Shown: positions 55,068-63,686 of the stretch, piece by piece
How the letters are laid out: every line of letters starts with the position of its first letter
Position numbering within the stretch: position 1 is the first letter of the stretch
DNA from: Sphingobacterium cellulitidis
Lineage (GTDB): Bacteria; Bacteroidota; Bacteroidia; Sphingobacteriales; Sphingobacteriaceae
Assembly (NCBI GenBank): GCA_002245855.1
Contig: NOUX01000007.1
Coordinates: 62,001-126,000 of the forward strand
DNA length: 64,000 nt
Reading direction: 5' to 3'
The notes under the pieces: generated by a model
Databases searched by the model: none
Told to the model about the DNA's origin: nothing
What the model saw: the letters and a program-made list of their open reading frames with translations, nothing else
Translations under genes and position numbers: made by a program

Positions 55068-58067
55068 TTAAAAACCAATATTTAATCCCAATGACCATGA
55101 TTGTGTTCTAGGGTAGAATCCTCTAGAATCGATACCTCCATCAAATCCAGTATCTTGCAATTCTGGATCAATTCCAGAATAAGAAGTAATGGTTGCAAGA
55201 TTTCTTGCGGTCATATACACATATAAATTCCTCAAATAGTCATTCTTAAGGTTGAAAGTATATCCAAGGGTAATATTGTCGATCTTAACAAATGAACCGT
55301 TTTCCAAATAGTAGTCTGAGTACTGCGGGTCATCTTTCAAGGCAGCATGTTTGCCGAATGCAGACTCTAATACGTTGTTCGGCAACCATTTTTGGTTTCC
55401 AAAATACATATCTGCAGTGTTCAAGATGTCATATTTGAATTTACCTCTTAAGAATACGGTCAGGTCAAATCCTTTATAACTGAATCGGTTTCCTAGGGAA
55501 GCCTGGAATTTTGGAATACCATTCCCGATATAGGACAGGTCATCATTGTTGATTTCGCCAGCATGCGCTGTAGAACCATCAGCTTTGTAGAATAACCATT
55601 TTCCAGCATCGTCAAATCCAGCGAATCTCTTGCCGTAGAATGACCCTACCTCGCCACCTTCTTCCAGACGGATAGCATTACCCAAGTTTCCTGGCGAAGG
55701 CAAACCTCCGAACTCTAACCAGTTACTCTTGAAGATATCACTGGATAGTTTGGTCAACTTGTTCTTTTGGTAGTTTCCGGCAAAATCAACTTGCCATGTA
55801 AAGTTATCATTGGCGATCGGTGTACCGGTCAATTGGATCTCGATACCTTTGTTCACCACTTCACCTACGTTGTACCAAATCGATGGCTGTACGTAAGCAG
55901 GCAACTGCGCATTGTATTCATACAATAAATCGGTAGTCTTTCTGTGGTACACATCGATAGCACCCGTCAATCGATTATTGAACATACCAAAGTCAACCCC
56001 GATATTGGTTTCTGCTTTTTGCTCCCATTTCAAATCTGGATTCGGGTTTGTGGAGATACCGTAAGTTTGGTAATAGATTCCGTTCTGCGGATATACACCA
56101 CCAGTACCTAAGGTAACTAACGATAGGTAGTTAGGGATACCTTGGTTACCAGTAACCCCATAACCAGCACGTAATTTCAGGTCATTAACCACTTCTTTGT
56201 TGCTAAAGAAGTCTTCGTTTGAAATATTCCAACCTGCTGAAACCGCTGGGAAATTACCCCATTTGTTGTTGGCACCAAATCTTGAAGATCCTTCACGACG
56301 CAAAATTGCAGTAACAAAGTACTTATCCGCATAATTGTAGTTTACACGTCCAAAGAATGCAATCAGGGTGTTGTCTTCTTTAAATGAATTCAATCCTGGT
56401 CTAGGTAATTTATCATTAGTAATGGCAGTACCGGAGTTAAAATCCCAATCTAGGAATCCGTCGGTGGTAAAACCATTATTGTTCATGTCAAACCACTCCA
56501 AAGTTGAGTATTGATAACTATAGCCTAATAAGCCCGTAACGGTATGTTTCTCGTTGAAGGTTTTGTTATAGTCAATCGTACTTTCAAAGGTTTTTGTCCA
56601 GTTCAGTTCATTGCGCTTATACGCATATCCCATTCCTTGGTAGTTTGAGTCTTCTCTTTGGTCCCAATCTAATTTAGAACGGAATTCACGACCATTCCAG
56701 TTGTCTCTTACATAAGATCCGAATGCCGAAACGCTCAATTCGTCCAAGATCTTGAACTTCAAACGAGCATCTCCAGAGAATGTCTGTTGGTTTCGCTCAT
56801 TTATCCTATAAGCCAATCGGCTCATCGGGTTATAGTTATTGTATTCCTGGGTTTGGAAGAAAGTTCCATCAGAATTCACCAAGGGCGCAGTCGGGTTACG
56901 TTGAATGGCTTGTTCAAAATCACCTGTTTGTCCACCCAATAGATTAGCTTTATTAAAGTTGGCAGCAATGTTAGCTGACAAGGTCAAACGATCCTTCAAT
57001 CCTGTTTGACTGAAGTTGATACGGCCACCAAATTGCTCTTTACCATTTTCCTTCGCCACACCTTTTGCCTGTTCATAGTTGAAGGAAGCACGGTATGTTG
57101 AGTTTTCTCCACCGCCACTAGCAATGAAGTTATGGAAATGCGAAAAGTTATCCTTATTGATCAATTCATCATATAGGTCAGTTGTAGCACCCAAATCAGA
57201 TTTTGGTCTATTCAAACCTACGACAACTTTATCTCTAAACTGAGCCGCGTCCAACATGCTTGGTCTGCGGTTTACGATTTCAGTCTGTCCATAGGTCAAG
57301 TATTCAAACTGAGGAGTTCCAGCCTTACCTTTTTTCGTTGTAACCAAGATTACCCCACCATTTCCTCGCGTACCATAGATTGCCGCAGCAGAACCATCTT
57401 TCAAAACGTCGATGGACTCGATGTCCCCTTGTTTGATCAGGTCCAGGCTACCACCAGGGATACCATCGATTACCACCAATGGACTATTGGATCCTTTTAG
57501 GGATGCCATACCACGTAATTGGATATTGGTTCCCGAGTTCGGGTTACTTCCTTGAGTCCTGGTAACATTCAGACCAGCAACTTTACCTTGTACCAATTCC
57601 ATTGGGTTTCGCATTCCCCCTCTGTTAAAGTCCTTTTCTTTTACAGATGCCACGGCAGAAGTAATCTCCTTACGTTTTTGCGTTCCATAACCGACTACAA
57701 CGACTTCATCAAGTGCTTCTTCATCGGGGCTTAAGTTTACATTGGCTATTGCAGAGGTTACGGGAAATTCTTGCGATTTATAACCTAGGTAGGTAATCTG
57801 AAGGACATCTCCATTCTCTGCGGCGATGCTAAAATTACCGGCATCATCGGTTTGGACGGCAGCCTCTTTTCCTTTGACACGAACGGTTACTCCTGAGAGT
57901 ACATCCCCTGTGCTTGCATTCTTAACGGTTCCTGTCACTGTCTGTTGAAATTCAACCTTCTCCATTCTAGTCGCTTCCGAATACGGCATCGTCGCAGCAT
58001 TTCCATAACTGCTGGCCAGCAAAGCAAAGCACAATATGCTCCCTCTGACAAAGCCTTTCCGATACAT
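55068..58067 (-). CDS. SusC-like TonB-dependent transporter (pair 3)
   Basis: 999 residues from the start MYRKGF (an ATG at 58091 adds eight). Signal peptide to about residue 24; carboxypeptidase-regulatory-like domain at about 42-110 (VTGTVKNASTGDVLSGVTV); plug from VVVVGYGTQKRKEIT with LVVIDGIPGG and IDVLKDGSAAAIYG; beta barrel to the C terminus with SLGLNIGF at the end. Its upstream region carries an 18-base perfect palindrome at 58146-58163, so it is probably under a LacI-type repressor. Confidence 0.93.
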   Translation of the reverse strand: MYRKGFVRGSILCFALLASSYGNAATMPYSEATRMEKVEFQQTVTGTVKNASTGDVLSGVTVRVKGKEAAVQTDDAGNFSIAAENGDVLQITYLGYKSQEFPVTSAIANVNLSPDEEALDEVVVVGYGTQKRKEITSAVASVKEKDFNRGGMRNPMELVQGKVAGLNVTRTQGSNPNSGTNIQLRGMASLKGSNSPLVVIDGIPGGSLDLIKQGDIESIDVLKDGSAAAIYGTRGNGGVILVTTKKGKAGTPQFEYLTYGQTEIVNRRPSMLDAAQFRDKVVVGLNRPKSDLGATTDLYDELINKDNFSHFHNFIASGGGENSTYRASFNYEQAKGVAKENGKEQFGGRINFSQTGLKDRLTLSANIAANFNKANLLGGQTGDFEQAIQRNPTAPLVNSDGTFFQTQEYNNYNPMSRLAYRINERNQQTFSGDARLKFKILDELSVSAFGSYVRDNWNGREFRSKLDWDQREDSNYQGMGYAYKRNELNWTKTFESTIDYNKTFNEKHTVTGLLGYSYQYSTLEWFDMNNNGFTTDGFLDWDFNSGTAITNDKLPRPGLNSFKEDNTLIAFFGRVNYNYADKYFVTAILRREGSSRFGANNKWGNFPAVSAGWNISNEDFFSNKEVVNDLKLRAGYGVTGNQGIPNYLSLVTLGTGGVYPQNGIYYQTYGISTNPNPDLKWEQKAETNIGVDFGMFNNRLTGAIDVYHRKTTDLLYEYNAQLPAYVQPSIWYNVGEVVNKGIEIQLTGTPIANDNFTWQVDFAGNYQKNKLTKLSSDIFKSNWLEFGGLPSPGNLGNAIRLEEGGEVGSFYGKRFAGFDDAGKWLFYKADGSTAHAGEINNDDLSYIGNGIPKFQASLGNRFSYKGFDLTVFLRGKFKYDILNTADMYFGNQKWLPNNVLESAFGKHAALKDDPQYSDYYLENGSFVKIDNITLGYTFNLKNDYLRNLYVYMTARNLATITSYSGIDPELQDTGFDGGIDSRGFYPRTQSWSLGLNIGF

Positions 58068-58145
58068 TTTTGAACTGTAAATGTTTGGCATGTTAATTAA
58101 CGTTAATGATTAAATAATTTAAAAAGGTTTACAAACAAAATAAAA

Positions 58146-58163
58146 TACTAAAACGTTTTAGTA
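58146..58163. promoter_or_regulatory. LacI-type operator candidate upstream of susC (pair 3)
   Basis: TACTAAAACGTTTTAGTA is a perfect 18-base palindrome with a central CG, the form bound by LacI-family repressors. It lies just upstream of a minus-strand TTATTTTG (58136-58143), a one-mismatch -7 element, so a bound repressor would block transcription. A similar imperfect word, CTAAAACATTTAG, lies at 58325-58337. Confidence 0.62.
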
Positions 58164-58324
58164 CACGTGTTGAATCAGAATAATCCCAATTGACACAATA
58201 GTAATAACGTAAAAATTAGTTAAATATTGTCAATGCGATTATTGATATTAAGGAAAAATAGGAATTTTAAGTTTAATAAATGAAAATTAAACCATGATTT
58301 TAGTAAAACTTATAATATAATAAG

Positions 58325-58337
58325 CTAAAACATTTAG
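58325..58337. promoter_or_regulatory. Imperfect copy of the LacI-type operator
   Basis: CTAAAACATTTAG matches the central part of the 58146 palindrome except for one changed base and one base missing. The centres are about 177 bases apart, a distance that could allow looping by a tetrameric repressor. May also be chance in AT-rich DNA. Confidence 0.3.
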
Positions 58338-58350
58338 GCAATTCAAAAAG

Positions 58351-59529
58351 TTAGAAGGAAGCTATACGCGCATACATTTCCACCATCGCTAATTGGTCCA
58401 AAAGCCATTTTTTCGAGCTCTTACGCTCCCCTTTCCAATCTTTGTTGAAAAGACCATTTTCGTCCCGAAGATTAGACCATGCGTAAGTCAGATTATCCTT
58501 GAATGAATTCAGATAAACAGGGTTTTTATCCAATGGATACAACTCTGCAAAACCCCTTAACATGACCGCAATAAACCAGGCATCAGAGTTCTTTAGAAGT
58601 CGAAATTCCTTCCCTCCATGTTGGGCTTTGGAATGGAAGAAATAATCATGTGCCGATGCGGCAATCAATTGCGCATCTTGAAGGAATTTTTGATCCTTTG
58701 TGATTTTAAATAACAAGGCAGCCGATTGTAACATCTGCCCCGAATTATATGGAAATTTTGTTTTGTTCACTTTCCCCGTAAGTGAAATATTATCATAGTA
58801 AAGATGGTCCGTCGGGTCTTCCAAATTTTCTTTGGTCCACTGATAAAGATTTATAGCCTTTTCTAAATACTCTTTATTTTTTGTCCCTTGATAAAGTTTC
58901 AATAAATAAACGACCGCCGGAGCATTAGAACAGGTATTTTTAGATTCTTTTTTCTGTTCACACCAATATATACCTCCACCAAGTTTGTCATCCATTCCAC
59001 TTTCCACAAAACGCCAGATTTCTTCCGATTTATTTAGAAAAGACTTATCCTTGGTCGTCAGATACAAATCCGCAAAATCGATCCCTAGCCACACATTATC
59101 ATCGTAGAACCGATCTGACAGAGCAGCAGAATTAACATAAGAAGCATAACCTACGGGGCTTCTTTTATCGAAATAATGTTCCAAGCCAGGCAATACCTTC
59201 GTTTTAATATCTTTTAGGATTTTTGGATTTTTGTCTTCCTCATACCTCGCCACCTGAGCAGATAATGATCCTGAAAACGGCCATAAATAGGAATAAGCAT
59301 TCCCTTTTCTACCTTGACTCGGATTGGCTAGGTAACTAGCCTCATATGAATCATCATAAGGGTAATTTTCCCTGAGCAAAACCTCATTCTTGATTCCATA
59401 ATGCTTGTAAATCGAATCCAATGTTATGGAAGCTTGCGCCGAGAATGTAGGTTCTATTTTCTTTTTCTGAGCATAAACTCCAATGATCCCCAATAGACAA
59501 ATTACAGTTAGAATGAATGATTTCTTCAT
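58351..59529 (-). CDS. Secreted glycoside hydrolase family 76 (endo-alpha-1,6-mannanase type)
   Basis: 392 residues, signal peptide cut VYA-Q (20/21). The alpha/alpha-toroid shows the GH76 catalytic Asp pair D143-D144 in FYDDNVWLG and the conserved NSGQML and GGGIYWCE stretches. GH76 enzymes cleave alpha-1,6-mannan backbones of fungal cell walls; some also act on related linkages. It is between the GMC oxidoreductase gene and the susC/susD pair, on the same strand. No lipobox is seen, so it is probably periplasmic or secreted. Confidence 0.9.
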   Translation of the reverse strand: MKKSFILTVICLLGIIGVYAQKKKIEPTFSAQASITLDSIYKHYGIKNEVLLRENYPYDDSYEASYLANPSQGRKGNAYSYLWPFSGSLSAQVARYEEDKNPKILKDIKTKVLPGLEHYFDKRSPVGYASYVNSAALSDRFYDDNVWLGIDFADLYLTTKDKSFLNKSEEIWRFVESGMDDKLGGGIYWCEQKKESKNTCSNAPAVVYLLKLYQGTKNKEYLEKAINLYQWTKENLEDPTDHLYYDNISLTGKVNKTKFPYNSGQMLQSAALLFKITKDQKFLQDAQLIAASAHDYFFHSKAQHGGKEFRLLKNSDAWFIAVMLRGFAELYPLDKNPVYLNSFKDNLTYAWSNLRDENGLFNKDWKGERKSSKKWLLDQLAMVEMYARIASF

Positions 59530-59620
59530 GGCCTAAGATATATTAACAATAAAAAAGCAATCGGAAAACTAGGTTTCCATAGGTTGATTAATTCAGGTAA
59601 AATCCTGAAAGGTTTAGAAA

Positions 59621-59658
59621 TTCATTGTGGGGCAACCGCGAAGTTGACCCGCAATGAA
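59621..59658 (-). other. Intercistronic hairpin between GMC and GH76 genes
   Basis: TTCATTG (59621-59627) pairs with CAATGAA (59652-59658), then GGG/CCC and CAAC/GTTG inside, with a six-base loop. No T run follows on the minus strand, so it is not a standard terminator; it may stabilise or separate the messages. Confidence 0.6.
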
Positions 59659-59666
59659 TAAAGATA

Positions 59667-61382
59667 TTATATATTTCCTTTTTTCAATTCATTGACTGCA
59701 TGATCCACAGCTCTTGCGGAGAATGCCATATAGGTCAAGGAAGGATTTTGTGTGGATGTCGAAGTCATACATGCCCCATCCGTGACATACACATTCGGAC
59801 AGGCATGAATCTGATTCCAACTATTAAGAACAGAAGTTTTCGGATCTTTCCCCATTCGTGCACCACCCATTTCATGGATATCCAATCCTGGAGCTTGCGA
59901 ACTTTCATTCCGCTGGATATTTTTAAAACCAGCTGCTGTAAACATCTCCTCCATGGTATCCAGATAATCCTTCTTCATTTTTGCATCGTTATCGTCGTAA
60001 TCAACTGATATCTTCAGCAATGGAATTCCCCATTCGTCTTTTTGTTGGCTATCTAATGCCACATAATTTGATTCCTTTGGAATAGTTTCCCCCATCATAT
60101 GCGAGCCTACTCCCCAATTCCCATATTTCGGGGTTAAAATAGAATTTTTTAAATCCGTGCCCATACCCGATTCATCCGACCAAGAAGAACGATATGCTCC
60201 AAAGCCAGCAGCATAGCCTCTTAAGAAATCCATTTCTTGCTTATGAAGATTCCGGAATCTTGGAATATATCCACCACCCGCAGGGTTTCGACCATCCGTT
60301 TTATATTCCAGCATCCCTTCGTATTCTCCACTGATTCTGGCGCTATAATTATGAAAAGCTACATATTTACCCAATGTTCCTGAATCATTTCCTAATCCAT
60401 TCTGGAACCTATTGGATTTAGAGTTCAACAATAATAAGGTCGAGTTCAAGGCAGCTGCATTTACAAAGATGACTTTGGCATAAAAATCCATCTCTTCTTT
60501 GGTTTCGCGATCAATAACCTTCACTCCTACGGCCTTTCCTTTATTTTCATCGTACAGAATAGAATGCACCACTGAATTTGGTCTTACCGTCAAGTTTCCA
60601 GTTTTGGCAGCCCAAGGTAAGGTTGAGGCATTTGAACTGAAATATCCTCCAAAAGGACAGCCTCTTTGGCATAAGGTACGATTTTGACATTGCACCCGGC
60701 CTTGATCCAAATGAATTTGATTCGGTTTTGAAAGGTGCGCACAACGAGCAGAAATTACTTTCCTACCTGGATATTTCCCTTCTACTTGTTGCTTGAAGTA
60801 TTTTTCAACCACGTTTAATGGGTAACCAGGCAAAAACTCACCATCCGGAAGCTCCGCCAAACCATCTTTATCACCTGCAATCCCTGCGAATCGCTCCACA
60901 TGGTCATACCAAGGTTTCAGATCTTGATATCTAATTGGCCAATCCACGGCAAAACCATCCCTTGCAGGGCCATCGAAATCAAAATCCGACCAACGTTGCG
61001 TTTGTCGCGCCCATAGCAATGACTTCCCGCCAACCTGATAGCCTCGAATCCAGTCAAATGGTTTTTCCTGAACGTAGGGATGTTCCTTATCCTTTACAAA
61101 GAAATGCGCTGCATCTTCATGAAAAGCATAGCATCTGTTCACAATAGGATTATCCTGTTTAACCGCATATGGCATTTCGCCACGATGCTCAAATTCCCAA
61201 GGATAAAGATTGGTTGTAGGATAATCTTTCACATGTTGCACATCGCGACCACGCTCCAAAACCAATGTTTTTAATCCTTTTTCACATAATTCCTTAGCGG
61301 ACCAGCCACCAGAAATACCTGAGCCAATCACAATGGCATCGTAACTACGATTTTTTTCTGAATCAATATTTAAGTTTGCCAT
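59667..61382 (-). CDS. GMC-family flavoprotein oxidoreductase
   Basis: 571 residues. FAD-binding GSGISGG at 20-26 after IVIG, a GGKSLLWARQTQRW active-site-type stretch, CQRGCPFGG cysteines in the middle, and the C-terminal MGGARMG and NPSLTYMAF motifs of the family. Lies 3 bases after a gluconate 2-dehydrogenase subunit 3-like gene; such pairs are the large and small subunits of sugar dehydrogenases such as glucoside 3-dehydrogenases. It has no signal peptide of its own, so export by hitch-hiking on the Tat-type small subunit is likely. Confidence 0.9.
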   Translation of the reverse strand: MANLNIDSEKNRSYDAIVIGSGISGGWSAKELCEKGLKTLVLERGRDVQHVKDYPTTNLYPWEFEHRGEMPYAVKQDNPIVNRCYAFHEDAAHFFVKDKEHPYVQEKPFDWIRGYQVGGKSLLWARQTQRWSDFDFDGPARDGFAVDWPIRYQDLKPWYDHVERFAGIAGDKDGLAELPDGEFLPGYPLNVVEKYFKQQVEGKYPGRKVISARCAHLSKPNQIHLDQGRVQCQNRTLCQRGCPFGGYFSSNASTLPWAAKTGNLTVRPNSVVHSILYDENKGKAVGVKVIDRETKEEMDFYAKVIFVNAAALNSTLLLLNSKSNRFQNGLGNDSGTLGKYVAFHNYSARISGEYEGMLEYKTDGRNPAGGGYIPRFRNLHKQEMDFLRGYAAGFGAYRSSWSDESGMGTDLKNSILTPKYGNWGVGSHMMGETIPKESNYVALDSQQKDEWGIPLLKISVDYDDNDAKMKKDYLDTMEEMFTAAGFKNIQRNESSQAPGLDIHEMGGARMGKDPKTSVLNSWNQIHACPNVYVTDGACMTSTSTQNPSLTYMAFSARAVDHAVNELKKGNI

Positions 61383-61385
61383 TGA

Positions 61386-61874
61386 TTATGCATTCATTTT
61401 TAAAGCTCCGTTGTATCTTCCTGGAACCAATTCGTAAACCAATTTATTTTTCATAACATATTCCGAGTTTTTATACCCTTGAATAGTCCTTCCTTTCAGA
61501 ACTCGGAAGAAAACATCACCTTCAGGTAATGCCAAAAGGTAAGCCTGCTGTTCTTCCAGCGGTTTACCTTTTAATTTGGCCGCTGCTGCTAAGCCATCTA
61601 TAAATTTCTTTTGATCTTCCGGACTTGTGCAATCGTCCAGCATTTTCATTACAAAAAGATGTAGGTTCAATTCTTTGGCTCCAGGGCTATCCGTTTTAGG
61701 AATAATAGCCTCTACCAATTCAGCTAACAATTGTTCATCCTCTAAATCGAGCTTCACATTATTCAACTGAATGGAAGGAGATTTCGAACTAAAATCACAG
61801 GAAGTAGCAATCATCATACCTCCTGCAACGATAAACATATGTTTTAATGCGGTCCGTCTGTCCATAAGATTCAT
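61386..61874 (-). CDS. Gluconate 2-dehydrogenase subunit 3-like small subunit
   Basis: 162 residues. Twin-arginine type leader (MDRRTALKHMF...) ending in a lipobox-like IATSC near residue 26. The rest matches the subunit 3 family (LLAELVEAIIPKTDSPGAKELNLHLFVMKML). It probably chaperones and exports the GMC flavoprotein. A cytochrome c subunit, present in some such enzymes, is not nearby. Start may be 61874 or the ATG at 61865. Confidence 0.88.
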   Translation of the reverse strand: MNLMDRRTALKHMFIVAGGMMIATSCDFSSKSPSIQLNNVKLDLEDEQLLAELVEAIIPKTDSPGAKELNLHLFVMKMLDDCTSPEDQKKFIDGLAAAAKLKGKPLEEQQAYLLALPEGDVFFRVLKGRTIQGYKNSEYVMKNKLVYELVPGRYNGALKMNA

Positions 61875-61917
61875 AATCTAGATTCCTAAATTACAAATTT
61901 AAGGGATAGAAAACCGC

Positions 61918-62577
61918 TTAATTTAAGGAAAGCAACGATTTTTTTACTTCTGCTAAATCGTTTAATAACTCATCGGCATGTTTCAAACGACTTTTCTCAA
62001 CCTCTTGTTTAGTGACCGCTATACAGTATAAACCCGCATTTTTTGCCGCCGTACAGCCCGTACTGGTATCCTCAACAACTACAATCTCTTCCTTTGGAAT
62101 GGATAATTTATTGACTGCCAACAGATAGGGTTCAGCATCGGGCTTAGGATTTTCAACTTGTTCTCGGGTTACAAAAAACTCAAAGTAATCCAATAGTTGA
62201 TGTTCACCCAAGACAATGTCTACGGTAGTTTGATAACTCGAAGTCACTAAACCTATTTTTTTTCCTGAAGCTTGGATGGCTTCTAAAATCTCTTTAGCAT
62301 GCGGCATCAACCGAATATTAGACATATTCGCTTTGCTATATCCTGCACGTGTAGCAAACCACATATCCTCCTCATCCACATTCAATTTATATTCTTGATT
62401 CAGCATTTGAACATTATGGTTCAAGGTATGGCCTGCAAAATTGCTGATCCACTCATCAAAGTCAATTTTCAAACCATAATCATTCTCCAAAATTGGAGCC
62501 CAAGTACTGAAATAAAAAAATTCGGAATCAATTAATGTTCCATCCAAATCAAATAGAACTGCATTTATATTTTTCAT
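61918..62577 (-). CDS. HAD-superfamily phosphatase, beta-phosphoglucomutase-like
   Basis: 219-residue HAD hydrolase with a helical cap. Motif I DLDGTLIDSE (D10, D12), motif II VTSSYQTT, motif III with Lys in NPKPDAEPYLL, and motif IV VVEDTSTGCTAAKNAG are complete. It dephosphorylates or isomerises sugar phosphates; the exact substrate cannot be read. It is 43 bases ahead of the small-subunit gene on the same strand and may lead that operon. A palindrome lies upstream at 62601-62630. Confidence 0.88.
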   Translation of the reverse strand: MKNINAVLFDLDGTLIDSEFFYFSTWAPILENDYGLKIDFDEWISNFAGHTLNHNVQMLNQEYKLNVDEEDMWFATRAGYSKANMSNIRLMPHAKEILEAIQASGKKIGLVTSSYQTTVDIVLGEHQLLDYFEFFVTREQVENPKPDAEPYLLAVNKLSIPKEEIVVVEDTSTGCTAAKNAGLYCIAVTKQEVEKSRLKHADELLNDLAEVKKSLLSLN

Positions 62578-62600
62578 GCTACAAATTTAACCAATTAACA

Positions 62601-62630
62601 TTAAGCCAATGTTAAATAGCATTGGCTTAA
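62601..62630. promoter_or_regulatory. Palindrome upstream of the HAD gene
   Basis: TTAAGCCAATG (62601-62611) and CATTGGCTTAA (62620-62630) are exact reverse complements with an 8-base spacer, 24-53 bases ahead of the HAD start. A minus-strand TAAATTTG (62582-62589) could be the -7 element, placing this at the -33 region as an operator. No T run for a terminator. Confidence 0.5.
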
Positions 62631-62712
62631 CAATAAAGTTATCCTGAAAGAGAATTTTTCTCAATCGCATTTACAGGAGCTTTCTCCATATTCATTCATA
62701 AATACTTTAGGT

Positions 62713-62812
62713 CAAATTATGCTTATTGCCGCACCTTCTTCGGACCTCCTCCGGACATCAGTCGGATCTTGGTCGTAAAATTTCGAACAAGGTCCGACGA
62801 TGCTCCGGGTAA
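62713..62812. repeat. Dispersed intergenic repeat, copy 2
   Basis: Same order of words as copy 1 at 24251-24345: AATTATGC..., CGGACCTCCTCCGGACATCA, CGAACAAGGTCCGA. The copies differ at scattered positions and are more diverged at the right end. Not part of any gene. Confidence 0.7.
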
Positions 62813-62924
62813 AGTGTGAATGAATTATTAATTAGGTCCATATTAAGGGATAAGTACTATTGAAACAAAATGGATACCCATTCTAAAAGTCAATGTAAAT
62901 TCATTGTGGATTATTCAGCATAAT

Positions 62925-62955
62925 TTGCTAGACCTTTTGGCTTTTCTTAAGTTTG
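62925..62955 (+). promoter_or_regulatory. Bacteroidota-type promoter of the FAH-family gene
   Basis: TTTG at 62925-62928 and TAAGTTTG at 62948-62955, 19 bases apart, a full match to TTTG-N19-TAnnTTTG. It leaves a leader of about 110 bases. Confidence 0.62.
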
Positions 62956-63073
62956 CTTTGCCCCTTATTCAGCATTCGGATCAATGTTAGTATGATTGAT
63001 CCTTAAATGAGTTGATAGGGTGATTAGAAATTATTGAAGCAAGAATTAAACTACCATAAAACTTCAGAATTAT

Positions 63074-63685
63074 ATGAAAATAATTGCAGTCGGCAGAAAC
63101 TATATTGACCACGCCAAAGAGTTAAACAATCCGGTCCCAGAAAAACCAGTTATCTTTCTTAAACCAGATACTGCAGTTTTAAAAGACAACAAGGATTTCT
63201 ATTATCCTGAATTTAGTAAGGATGTTCATTTTGAGGTTGAATTGGTCCTCAGGGTTTGTAATGAAGGCAAGCATGTATCAAAAAAGTTTGCGCATAAATA
63301 TTATGATGCGATTGGCCTAGGCATTGATTTTACTGCTCGCGACCTACAGTCTGAGTTAAAGTCCAAAGGCTTACCATGGGAACTTGCCAAAGCTTTTGAT
63401 CATTCTGCAGTTGTTGGTGAATTCATTCCAAAGGAAAACATTGAGAACTTGGAGAACATAAACTTTTCGTTGTTAAAAAATGAAGAAACAGTGCAGCAAG
63501 GAAATAGTGCAGATATGATTTTCGACTTTGACAGCTTAATCACATTTGTATCCAAATATATTACGCTAAGGAAAGGAGATTTGATTTATACAGGTACTCC
63601 AGCTGGAGTCGGTCCGATACAAATTGGGGACAAATTGGAAGGATTTTTGGAGGACAAAAGCATGTTCACATGCCAAATAAAATAA
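63074..63685 (+). CDS. Fumarylacetoacetate hydrolase-family protein
   Basis: 203 residues, the compact FAH fold. GRNYIDHAKELNNPVPEKPVIFLKPDTAV at the start, metal-binding acids in HFEVELV and in GIDFTARDLQ, and TGTPAGVGPIQIGD near the end are family signatures. Members act as acylpyruvate hydrolases or oxaloacetate tautomerases/decarboxylases; the exact reaction is unclear. The next gene starts one base after its stop, so the two are translated from one message. Confidence 0.92.
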   Translation: MKIIAVGRNYIDHAKELNNPVPEKPVIFLKPDTAVLKDNKDFYYPEFSKDVHFEVELVLRVCNEGKHVSKKFAHKYYDAIGLGIDFTARDLQSELKSKGLPWELAKAFDHSAVVGEFIPKENIENLENINFSLLKNEETVQQGNSADMIFDFDSLITFVSKYITLRKGDLIYTGTPAGVGPIQIGDKLEGFLEDKSMFTCQIK

Positions 63686-63686
63686 T

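Larger units (their letters stand above)
62578..63073. other. Divergent spacer between HAD and FAH genes
   Basis: 496 bases holding the palindrome at 62601-62630, a dispersed repeat copy at 62713-62812 and the FAH promoter at 62925-62955. The remaining bases show nothing I can name. Confidence 0.5.
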
